Source of the DNA: Tigriopus japonicus
Lineage: Eukaryota; Arthropoda; Copepoda; Harpacticoida; Harpacticidae
Length of the DNA: 64,000 bases
Direction of reading: 5' to 3'
Assembly: GCA_010645155.1 (NCBI GenBank)
Contig: JAAGOF010000070.1
Coordinates: forward strand, 1,281,928 to 1,345,927
Of the stretch, positions 22,266 through 34,300 are shown one piece after another. A model generated the notes under the pieces. The model worked only from the letters and a program-made list of their open reading frames with translations. It did no database searches and had not been told where the DNA came from. Numbering within the stretch: position 1 is the stretch's first letter; every line of letters begins with the position of its first letter. Position numbers and translations under genes: made by a program.

Positions 22266-23754
22266 ATAAAGAACTGGGTAAACTTACAGAAGTTCATGTG
22301 AAAGAAGCATCATTAGAACACTAGCAACGGTGGCTTTATCATGAAGCTTTAAACAAGCCAAACAACAGGGAAGTGGAAGAGAAAAAAAATACAACAAATA
22401 GGAGCCTTTGAACGAAAAATATCCATGGAAGTATATATGGAGAAGACTAGAATGTGAAAAGATATGTTTAATCTAGTAAAAGTCACATTTTTCACTTTTG
22501 AATTTCTTTGATAGTTTGTGAGCTAACCTTTATTCAAGATTTTCTACATATCACAAGAAACATTTGACATCCATCAGAATCTTTTTGAAATCAGTTAGAC
22601 ATTTTGAAAAACTTGATATCTTATCCTCCGTGCAAGTTGTCCAGGGAATTCTCCTGCTATGGACAACTTACATGGAGGGTTAGACAGTAGCCCAGTAGCC
22701 CATCAAGTTTTCAAAATGTCAATTTGATTTACAGAAAGATGTTGAAAGATAACAAATATTTTCCATAATATAAGGAATTTTGAATAAAAGGTATTTCAAC
22801 AGATCTTTCTATTTTTGAATTATGCATCATGCTTCTGTTTGGTGCAAATTCAACACAAGTTGCAATGGGCTTTATCCATAAAGTCCAAATCCAAATCCAA
22901 ATCTTTTTGTTTACTCTTTGGTGATTTATAGGCATCATCTAGAATTTCTTGTTTAATATTTGCTCGTTTGGCTTAGATTTTTGGACATGTTTATTTGCAA
23001 TGAATCAGCAATTTTTCATTTGCCGCTTATTCCTTGGGGTGTTGCATATTTTTTTGAGTACTTCTTCATCCATTGGATTTTGGGTAATGATGACGTGTGA
23101 GGTCAGGACAAAAGAACAACAATGCAGCATTGCCAGATATTTGTAAAACAACAGTTTCAAATTGTGAAATGGCAAATGCTATGGATAACACTTCTTCTCA
23201 TTTATAACATGTTCCACTTTCAAAACAGAAACAAACACATCTTTAGCTATTGACCTAAAAAAATTCTTGATTACCAGATTTTCAATTTCCAGATTCCGGA
23301 ATTAATGAGTAGTTTTGATCTCACATTCATAAATTGGAGTAAATCTAGAACTTTTAATTGCTTTAAATCGATACTTTTGGGTTTAAATTTGTTTGCTCAA
23401 GAATCAGTCATGGCTTGACATAATTTGTTTCTGTCAAACCGAATCTGGACTTTCTCTTGATGTCTTTTGGCCTGACTGGTTCGAAAAGTTCTAACAACAC
23501 TGGTTTGCTCTTTCACCCGGACCTCATTTCGTCACCATAATCGGATATTAAGCTTGTCTAAATTAATACCATATGGTGCATTAGTTGGTGAATTCATTTC
23601 ATGGATTTGTTCTTTGCTTCCTGTGGTTAAAAGCAACAAAATCATTGAAATAGCAACAATTAGCACGTAAAACATCAATGAAGACCATTTTCCCTTATTT
23701 TGGTAAGAAATTTCATTCAAAACTCTTGCAAACTATGAAATATGTGATGTGTTA
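22266..23754. other. Spacer of the inverted repeat; no gene seen
   Basis: Only short frames of 60-70 codons without family signals. It may be non-autonomous element interior. Confidence 0.35.
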
Positions 23755-24075
23755 TGTGTTCTATGTGAACTCTCTGGAACCATGGCAAACTGGCATCCTA
23801 CCCTCATGTAAGTTGTTCCAAAACCGGGAGAAAAGTGGGTTAAATCGTTGATTACTCAATATTTTGACAACTATTCTTCAAAATAATCCTTTGACAGCAT
23901 ATATCTGTCTCTTGGACGTTAAAACTTGTGCTCATTAGTGTGATAGGCCATCTACAAGCCTTCGTAGACATGTTTGAATGAAAGAACTCACTCATTTTAC
24001 TACAATGGAGGCAAGGAAGTTGGCCCCAGCGGAAAGAAAAAAAAGGTTGTCACAAACCTGGGCTAGACTAATCCA
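23755..24075. repeat. Right arm of the spaced inverted repeat
   Basis: Reverse complement of 21925-22265. Its outer end runs into a frame resembling the C-terminus of non-LTR A. Confidence 0.75.
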
Positions 24076-24187
24076 TTTGTTGCCCATTAGTCGTTGTCGG
24101 GAATGTGTAGGAGCTGATCCTCTAATGGCATTTAAGGCAGAATTGGACAAATTTTTAACTACTATTCCTGACCAACCCAATATTCAT
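23978..24187 (+). pseudogene. Non-LTR A-like ORF2 C-terminus
   Basis: The frame contains ADPLMAFKAELDKFL and TIPDQPN, matching DPLSSFKRELDSFL and TIPDQPY at the end of ORF2 at 0.2-0.3 kb. It is broken off by the SINE. Confidence 0.6.
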
Positions 24188-24189
24188 AG

Positions 24190-24440
24190 GGTATTTTTTT
24201 TTTGGATTGTGGGTGCTAGGGTCGGAGGGTTGAGCTTCGCCCGGCCAGCGAAGCCAGCCATCATATCATCCAGTTTTTCCGATAGGCAATTTCAAGTCCG
24301 GTATTAGAATGGTTCTCCGTCTGTGGGGGTGGAATAGCGTCTAAAAGTTTCCTTGCGAAAGGTCGGGGAGGAGAATCGAACCTGAGCCTCTCTCACTACA
24401 GGAAAATGCGCTAACCACGACACCACGTCTCCTCCCATTG
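24190..24440 (-). repeat. tRNA-derived SINE, family 1, copy 1
   Basis: On the minus strand an A-box-like GTGTCGTGGTTAGCGCA and a B-box GGTTCGATTCTCC have tRNA-like spacing. A body of about 150 bp and an A-rich tail (T run at 24195-24204 on the plus strand) follow. A second copy is at 48722-48965 and a fragment at 39075-39220. It is not a functional tRNA, since no cloverleaf closes. Confidence 0.8.
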
Positions 24441-25132
24441 TTGTACAGATTTTTCTACAATAACTCATTGGTAAATCAAATTTCGTATAAACGTGAACTA
24501 TATAAACTGTATTAATCATTAACTCTCTTTACATGGAATCCCATTACTTGCAGTGTTAATAAAAAATGAATTACTCAAACTTATTAAAACACGAATAACA
24601 TGGTCTGTTTGTGCGTACCAATTTACTTTTAGTCAGCCTTTAGTAAGGATCGCTAGGCTCACCAATTTTTTGTTCAGTACTAGATTACTATCTACTAGAT
24701 TCTAGGAGTTTTAAACCATACCATACAAAATGGCCATTTCAGGCTGTTTTGGTCAACGCGTCTGGATAAGTTCGTGTACCTCACTTTGCTGCTCAGGAGC
24801 TAGTTCAGAAAGTCAATACTTTCAAAACTGTGATTTTCCAGTCAGCCAACAAAGTCCGAGGCTCCGGCTGTGCCTTGTGGCTTGTGCCTTCGATCAGGCT
24901 TATTCTAGCTATATCCAGACCCTTTGCGCCTTTCTCCAAAACTAAGTTTTCGCCTTCTTTGGTGATCGTTTACTGGGATGCTTCGGTCACAGCAAACTTG
25001 CACGCTCAACGCGAAAGACTAGCTAAGTACATTGCAGCTCTCAGTTTAAACTAGAGTTAACAAACACGCTGGAAAAGAAAGACTGTTAGTCATCATCTTT
25101 TGGGGATTGGGAGAAGCTGATCACTTTTCAAA
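24441..25132. other. Upstream region of the MSS51-like gene
   Basis: No repeat ends recognised. It is probably promoter and 5' UTR; no TATA box or start site can be fixed. A 71-codon frame at 24730-24945 has no family signal. Confidence 0.35.
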
Positions 25133-25381
25133 ATGGCCAAGTATAGCTCTGAAGGAGGAAAATATCCCCCAACGGAATTCAGCCAAAAGTACACGAGCGT
25201 GATGGCACCAAACGAAAAGTTGGTCTCGCCAAAGGATATATTTGGAGAGAGTGGTGTTTTCGATAAAGATGTGGAGGAGAAGACCCGACAAGCCTTCAGG
25301 CTTACCATGAAGAAATTGGACAAACTCAATACCCCAACAGCAAAATGCAAAGAAGATCTTGAACGAGAGAAAATGGATCAG
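25133..25381 (+). CDS. MSS51-like gene, exon 1
   Basis: ATG at 25133 (AAAATGG context) and 83 codons, donor CAG|GTATAG, phase 0. The peptide is polar with no recognised domain. An upstream coding exon cannot be excluded. Confidence 0.65.
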
Positions 25382-28300
25382 GTATAGCTTTTTAAACCTT
25401 GGAAACTTAACTAAAAATGGCTGACCTCAATTCAAGTAAATACGATTGCAGAAATGGGATCTAGCCTTCAAAATACGTTTTCACTCTTGCAGATAGTGGA
25501 ATGCTTTCCTCACACGATGCCAAAGGAACTTCCGTTGCTTTTGCCAAAAATCAAGTGGACCAAAACTGCCCAAGAGGTTGGCACGTGGGAGGTTTGGTGG
25601 GAAATGCACGAGAAAATCTTGAAATTGCTGAAAAAGCAAGCTAAGCATATTCATAACTGGTGGGAATTCACAGGCAAGCCAGACCCAGGAATTGATGCTA
25701 TCGTTGATTGTCTAAAACGCTTGGTTACGAGCGTTCTTACCCATCCTGTAACAATTGGTAATATAGAATTAGTAGATTTGACATACAGCTATAGTTTGAT
25801 CGGTAAACTTTCAAATAGGGAGAATGGTGGCCTTGCACACAAAAAAGCGGAAGAAAAACCATCCTAAGTCTGTCCACTTAGTTGGAACAGATAGACCAGA
25901 AGCCACAATGATTTATGCTGGATTTTTTCATGAAATTCTGGCTGCCAACTCGGCTCATCCGATTAAGCTGACTTTGGTTAGCCCTGACCAAGCCAATGCC
26001 ACATTGGCAAAAGATTGTGGCCCATCTTCGCCCATGCTAATTGATCAGAGGTGTAAGCTTACAGCATGGTCCGGGCTTTATCACGATTTTTGGGACAGGT
26101 GAGTCGAAAAAGCAAATGGACCCCTCGTTTTGGGGTTGGTAGTTAGTCGTGTTTTATCACAATCCCCTTTGAAAGATGGGAAATTCCCCCTTTTTTACTT
26201 ACTTTTTATTTCGAATCCAACTTCATAACAACATTTCATGTTTTCTGTCTTGCTCATGGGTTCTTTTATTTTTTTATTTTTTTGAAGTTTTGTCACTCCT
26301 TGTTTCTCTCTCTCCCCGTCCGCATATTTATAACCATTGCAATATCTTACTTGTCCTCTTTCCGCAAACAGTCATTCGTTAGTGTGGTCGGCCACCTCAA
26401 ATCCAGAGTGCTTCCCTTCGTAAGGTGGCTAGCCTGAATGATTTCCATTTCGTGATTTAGATAAGTTACGAAGCTGTTGAAGAAATCTCTCGGCTTGTCT
26501 CTTTTGATCTTCCATAGAAAATATCTCATTAAAATCAGAACTGTATTAATCGGGTGCGAAGGAGGAACACTTAGAGTAATGAAAGAGCGCTTGGATTCTC
26601 TTCATTGTAAAAACGATGCCAAAGTGATATCGAATGAGATTTTCTACCTACAAATGGAGTCTCTTCACAACAGTACACTCAAAAAGATGGTGTATCACGG
26701 TTTCATTTTCTTCACCACAGAAGTCACACAATGGTCAGTGATTGGTTTTTGTTGACAAAATTGGCTCGTTCGATATTTTGTTGTGAGAATATTGTGGTTG
26801 ATTTTCATCTGGTGCCATATGTATTTCGCATCTAGATTTGAGTATAGTGAATTCCCCCATTTGTTTTGATTTGGGGGAAAATATTGTGAACTCCCAGCTT
26901 TGCCCAATATGAGTTGAAACATTTTACGAAGCCGAAAATAGGAATGAATCCCAAACGCACTACCTAAACACGTAGACCAGGGATAGGCAGCGGGTGGGCC
27001 GGGCCCACATGTGGGCCTAAGGGTGGTCTTTGGTGCTATGGAGCTACGGGAAAGTCCTTAAATAGTGGGCCCACAAGACATAATCTTACTGTATCTGCGG
27101 GCCCAAAGCTCTTTGATCATTAATTTGTGGGCCCTTGAACCTACAAACGCGTTTGGTGGGCCCCCGACAGCATGTAATCAAATTTGTAACTTATTAGACG
27201 AAAATTTGAGAAATCTTTTGATCACGAAAAATCAATAAATGCTTTTTAATGAAAACAACTTGAATTGGACATTCATTGATAAAATGGCAACTTTCATAAC
27301 CAGAAAACGTTAGTTTTCGTATTTTTGCTAGCTTGAAAAAAACTGTTGAACCCTAACAAAGTGAATTGAAAATTTGCGATCCATGACATGGACAACTTTT
27401 TTCGTCAGGAAACAATCAGTGCTCGCATATTTAACAAGAAAGAGGACAAAAAAGTTCCTAGTTAAAACTTAAATGTTCTGACTGTTTGACGTGACAATTA
27501 TTTTTTTGATATTTTTCTAAACTTTTTCGGACTTTTTATGTTTCCGAAATTTGCAAAGACAAAAAAACATTTTTGTTGCTTTTTCAGAATCAATTACTTT
27601 AAAAGACTTCCCATCGAAGAGCCATTGCCGAAAAATTTCCGGATAAAAAAGGAGCACAAAACTACTCTATTTTTTCCTTTTTTTCTTTCACTCAAAAAGA
27701 TTTCCCTAAACCTTCCTTTTTTCAGCGCCAAAGTTGCATTTTTGCTGAAAATTGCACTCAATTTCCCAGTAGCTTAAGTATGAGCGAATTTTATTCTATG
27801 TGGCAAAAATGACCAATATTGTCAGAAATTTCAGTCTTCTTGTCGAAATGTTGATTTTTTTTGCACCGTGATATAAAGTTACAGTGACCAATTTTTTTTT
27901 TAAACCGAGTTTTCTAGCAAACACCATTATAGATACAATTAAGTATGGATGAACTGAAAAAAAATCAATCTTCATTGATGGAGATGGGGTCGTTGAATCA
28001 TTTTGAACAATGTTTTAGAGTAGGGCTTGGCAACCACTATTGGGTCAAGACACACCAAATTTGATGGCATGTTGTCAAGGGACGTTGTTAGATTCAGGGG
28101 CACACAAATTAATGGTCATAAAGCTTTTTGGGCCCACTAGTAGAGTACTATGGATGTCTCGCAGTCCCACTATTTTGGACTTTCCTATAGCTCTTGGGCC
28201 CACCAAAGATCACTAGGCCGATTGGATGCCTATCCCTGTTTTAGAGTAAACCCAAGTTCTAAAACCTTGTCAAGGGTCTCATGAATATGTCTTTTAAACC

Positions 28301-31300
28301 TTTCCTCTTTGCATTTTAAGGTTTTGAACAATTAATTTCGGAAATTGACTATCATCTTTTTTGAAAAAGAGCCAATACAACCTATTATATTAAGGAATTT
28401 AAATACACCGCTATATCTGAGAATTGAAGGCATTGAAGGCCACAAAATATAGAAAAGTTGCTGTTTACTTAGTAAAATCCAAAAAGTTTAAAAATTTGAC
28501 CAAAAACGTCAAACAATAGCCCGAATGTTAGGTACACTAATTCAAAGGGCTCGAGTTCGCCAAAGTAATATATAAGTAACTATAAAAATAATATAAATAT
28601 ATAAAGTGGCAGAAAATGGCACAAAAATCGACCAAAAACAAGATCGAAAATTGTCGACCTAAAAAAGGAGCTCGAACATTTTCGACTCAAAAAACAAGAT
28701 CAAAATTTTCCACTAAAACAAAAGAGATCGAAAATTTGCGCCTTAAAAACAAAGATCAAAAGTTTTCGACTCAAAAACGATTGAAACGTTGCGCCCTAAA
28801 CAACAAGATCAATTTTTTCGATCAAAAAAAGTTAATATTAGCTTGAAAGCTTAGGTTTAGGTGAAAATTGCTCAAAATAGGTTTTTCACCTAGGGTTTTA
28901 GGTAAAACCTAAAATATTCAGCCCTACTCATGATAGTTCTGAGCCCATTCCCAATCCTCCTGAGGCAAGTCTTGAAGTGCCACGTCTCTGGCAATTTGCT
29001 CAATTTTCTCAAGGTATTCTCATGATTCTTGATCCACATTCTTAGTAGTGTTCTTAGCCTTGACGAAGGTTTCAGAAACCGTAGTGAGAGCCACGCCAGG
29101 GGCCTCACTTGGAACCACACTTTCGATCACGTCTTCTGTACTTTCTATATTCGAAACGCAACCGGCTCATTTGACTCTAAAAGCGTGTCAGACTGGAATC
29201 GCAGGTGAGATGGATCCAATCAAAACTCGATGGCTGCACAAATCCACCTCTTCCGATTTGGATCCGGAGGGGCTAGGAGTATACTACAGCTTGAAGGACC
29301 ACCATGTTAAGGAGATTCTCTTCTCACTTCTCAGTGAATTGTACGAAAAATGATTCTTTGTCTGACGCACACTTTTATTGTCTCTGTTTTTTCCTCTCAC
29401 ATGTTCTTCACCTTTTTTCCCTTTCGCCCCTCCGTCCCCGCTTTTTTTCTGCCGCTCCCACCCCTTTATATTCCCTCTCACCCCTTGAATTACAGGGATC
29501 CCAAGCCAAGCGGAATCGGCCAGGGGCCCAGTCAGAGGAAAAACCCTTCAATCCAGTAAATTTGTGCCGCTTGAATAGTGCACCTAACATCCAAGCTATT
29601 TTTTGTTAAACTTTCTCCTTCCAACAGATTTGACATTTCTCACGAATTTCATTCCAGTTACATTGAGACTCAGCAAGTTGAAAAACCAGACATCGTGTTG
29701 GGTATACACCCTGGGCTGCATGCTGATGGCGTGTATGAATTTTGGGAACCTACTCTGGATCTACTTTTGGACCACAACATTACAACAGTTTTTACTGTTT
29801 TGGACAGAAAGGAATATTCTCAATCCCTCAAACAATTGGATCGATTGTTTTGCAAATATCTATTCAAAGGAAAAAACGCCTTTGGGTCCAAGCACGTTAA
29901 ACAGACCCCACATGATCCTGATCTAATGTGGTCCTCCAATCAATACATCATTGTTTTTAAGGTAAGTCAGGAACACTTTGGAAGGAATGTGTCATCTTTT
30001 TGTAATCATCAAACATTTCCTGCCAACTTTGGCTTAAATATTTCTCAGTCGTTTTATCCAAGGAATGAAACAAATGTTTAGATGTTAAGGCAGTATCAAA
30101 TTAGGTGAGGCTGTCTTCACTCTATCTTGGAAAACCACCCCGAAAATTGACCACCTTGTTTGAGCAAAGTACATATTTGTACAATGTGGCTTACAAACGA
30201 TCTTAACACTCTTGACCAAAGACACACTTGATTTAAAGGGATGTGAGGCAAGCAACCAAAGACAAGCCAAAACGCAAGTCAAGCCTTGTCACTGCAGATA
30301 TCTCACTCAGAAAAGCAGTGTACCCTTCCTTTACCATTCATATTCTCTGGCCTATTTTTTGCATACTCGGAAAAGTGAAATAGCAAAAATAGGCTAGAAG
30401 AAGAACGTGAGACAACACATACATAACCTTCTAAAGAGGCATTATGATTTAATAATTTCTTGATTGCTGGTATTGAAACCATGGCAATGCACGGTGGCTA
30501 AAATTTCTGTGTAAGTGTTGGCTCAAATGCCAAGTCTTCCAATTATGATTTTTAATATCACAGTGTCATAATGAAGATATCTTGTGAATACATACACATT
30601 AAAAGTAGCTCAAATAACTATATTAATTCACTTAAAACCATTAAAACCAATATATTTTCCTAAACCATATTAATAGATATTGAGAGGGTCCTTAGTTATG
30701 AGTTGATACGAAATATGATCAATATCTATTGAGCAGTTGAATAACTATCCTTACTTGAAGACTTTAAAATGCATCGAATTATGCCATGAAATGCTCCGGC
30801 TATATGTTGCAGCGATTGCCAAGAAAAATATTTTACATTTTCGATGTCGCAAAAATAAACGATAATTTTTCGTTTCCCTATGATTCTGTCTTGATTGTAA
30901 GATTGATATATAATATAACTTAAAACTGACTTAAAGTGTTCACTTTTTAATGAGATTTTTGTAAATTATCTTTGATAAGGTAGAATTACACAAATTTAAA
31001 AGTTATTGGTCATCTGCGCCTACTTGAAAAATAAACTTTTAGTACAACGTAAATTTTTGTTTCAAAAAGTGCAATATTTGCAACAAAAAGTTTGTATTGG
31101 AATTTTGCGAAAATTTGACCTTACCGTATGTCTTTCAATGTTTGATAAAAGTACCAAAGAAAAAAGGATCCAAAAATATACCTTATAAGTTAGTTTTAAG
31201 TCGTATTATATATCAATCTTACAAACTAGACAATATCATAGAGAAACGAAAAATTATCATTTATTTTTGCGACTTCGAAAATGTAAATTATTTTTCTTGG

Positions 31301-34300
31301 CAATTGCTGCAACATACAGCCGGAGCATTTCATGGCATAATTCGATGCATTTTAAAGTCTTCAAGTAAGGATAGTTATTCAACTGCTCAATAGATATTGA
31401 TCAAATTTCGTATCAACTCATAACTAAGGACCCTCTCAATATCTATTAATATGGTTTAGGAAAATATATTGGTTTTAATGGTTTTAAGTGAATTAATATA
31501 GTTATTTGAGCTACTTTTAATATGTATGTATTCACAAGATTTCTTCATTATGACACTGTGACTTCAAAAATCGTAATTAGAAGTCTTGGCATTTGAGCAA
31601 ACACTTTCATAGAGCACAGCTAACCACCGTGAATGGTCAAGTGTAGTGTCTACAATCGCAAGCAGATCGATACAGTTATCAAATTTGAATTTTGGTTCTT
31701 ACTGGATTCAAATGATGGATATTAGGAAAGGCATAGACCACTGAATTCCTAGACTGCGCTGCTGCCGCCAATCATCAGATTCTCTTACATCAGTAGGGAA
31801 GAAACAGATTGTGGCGGGAGAACGCAATCGTCCAAGAAAAGTGGTTTTAAGTCCCTTTGAGAATGAGTTTTACGTGCTTAGCCCCATGCCACAACACTGG
31901 CTACCCTCTGGAAGTGTGAAAGTTGATTTCTGATCCCTAAATTTCAATGTTTTGTCCTGGAAATTTTCAAATCCAACCTCTCTCTAAAAAGAAAAGTCAA
32001 AGCAGGCTGATTGTTGGGGAGGATGAAAGTCCAATAAAAGAAGAAATATTGAACCCATAAGCCAAGCTTTCCTCATGTAAGAACCAAGATATTATAGGTA
32101 CCAAGGTCTACCAAGGTAAGGTATTTTACCACTGAAAATTAGTACCAACTTCAAGCTAAGATTGTATTGCTGTCCTTGCAGGGTTGTCAACCATACCTCT
32201 AGACAAGGATTTCTTAATTTAAAGGATTTGAAACCACATCAGAAAAAGTGCCTGTCTCAAATTATGTGTCATTCAACCCAACCCAATTTTCATTGGGTAG
32301 GGTTGGCCACATTTGCCATTCAAAAGGTGACGAGATCATTGACCATCAGACAACATGGTTTCTTCTGATGACAGCACAACAACTTTTTATATTTTGAGTA
32401 TTAAGTTCCTCCTGCAATTCATACGCTCATGGTAGGCTTCTAGTATCTAAAGAAATGACTTGAGACTTAATTCTTTTTACAAGATCCAAATCACAGTTAT
32501 AAAAAGCCTACAATTTGCAGTCACCCTTGTTTGTTTTGCCAGTTGCTTCTCACTCACAATATTATAAACATCTAGAAAAATCATCTTGAAATGTGATAAA
32601 TTCATCTGTGCAATGCCTTTCAAGTATGTTTTTTAAATCGTAAGTTCAGTTCATTTGTTTTGTAGCAGTACTTCTTCATCTGCTATAGTGCTACAGCCTA
32701 TGGTTGATGGCACACCCACCTTTGATACAATTTAGTGACAGGAGCAAATTCACACCCAAAGTTATTTTGGGAATCAGTCAAGTCTCAACTACTGATAGAT
32801 TCTTCATGGTGTGTGAGTTCATCTTGATGGCGGGGCTTGTTCTGTTGGTGATTCAGCCACATCCCAAAAGTCCATTTACTTTTTCTAAATGTGAGTAAAC
32901 CAAGAGAGTAAGATAAATTTCAGTGTTTGCATTGTGTGAGGCATAATTTTGGGCATCTTTTAAGCTCAAAACAGATTATTTTCTTATATTTGCCCAAAAT
33001 TTCAACACAAATGCATATGGTCCATTGATCAAGTCACCAAAGAAAGAATTTTTATTTGATAGTGTTTTTTGTAATGCTTCCCAACGATGAAGTGTTACTT
33101 GATGCGCACAAAGAAACTTTCTTAAGCATATCATGAAACTGTGATAGTGTGATTTATATTCTCTACTAATAACTATTTGAGTCCTTTCATAGGAGTGAAA
33201 CAAATGATAAACCCATGTGCTTGATCATGTAATGGGAATGAGGAAGTTAGAAAGTGCACTCTGCCTGGATTGAAAAGAAGTAAGCTCTTCCTGTAACTTA
33301 AAGAATTAATATAGTGTTAAAAAGATTGAGGAAATGGACCTTGTTAGCTGCCTAAAATTGATTGATAAAGTTATAAAAAATCCAACATGAAGCCAACAAA
33401 ATTAGTTGATATCTATTGATATAGGAAACCAATGAAAGATCTAGAAATTTTACAATATATGTCTTCATATGAATAAAGAATATCATTTGAGATTTCATTG
33501 TACTAATATGGCTGAACATCTGCTGGAGATTAATGGGTAAAATGTTATGTCTTTGGCAATCTATAGCCTCTTTTGATAGCAAACACTTCAGTTTTGGAAA
33601 TTTTAGCAATTTGCTTTAGGGATATAATTACTTTATTTAACCTAAGATAAGATAATTGGTTTAATGAAACTTGTTCATTTTGACACTTTGACGTTGAAAA
33701 ACGTATTTAAAATCTTGGTATTTCATCAATGAGAGCTAAGCAATCCACCGTGCTTGGGAAAGACTTCCCTACTAAAGTAAACGGCGAAATGAGGAGCGGT
33801 CTCCAGTTTACAGTCCTCTATGGGAAAGGTCATGTTCTGACGCATGAGTGCATTTTTTACAGATGTGAAGCTAATTTTGTGAAGGTGTAAGTTTGAAATC
33901 TGCACAAACACCAATTCGTTCTCTTTAAGCCCCAAAAACCAACATAATATCCAAGAAACAATATATTAATAGGTACTTAAAGCGCTCCTAATGGTACATT
34001 GAAAGGAAACTGTTTTGGCAGATATTTAGCGGAAACCACATTATCATATCTGTAAACTTTCAAGTTACATCAAATAACCAACTGGAATGCTGGAATGCCA
34101 AGACATATTTTTATATCATTCGAATATTTTTGATTTCTTTGACTTTTCGTACAAGAATGAAGTAACTAATATGCTTCAAACTTAATTTATTCATTTTTGA
34201 AGTGTTTGTTCCTAATTCTTAATATCTACTACATTCAAAGTTCAGATCTTTTTGTACAATTGCAATCAATGTTTCAAATGATGCAATTTTTAGTGTCTAT

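Noticed and set aside
24361..24425. A tRNA gene
   Set aside because: A and B boxes are present but the body and A tail match another locus at 48.7 kb, and no acceptor stem closes. It is a SINE.
27538..27777. Lys/Phe-rich 79-codon frame
   Set aside because: Composition-driven, no family signal, no splice context.
26978..28238. One 1.26-kb hAT element with ends at 26978 and 28238
   Set aside because: The flanks do not duplicate, while 28016-28023 and 28239-28246 match exactly. It is two 215-bp copies instead.
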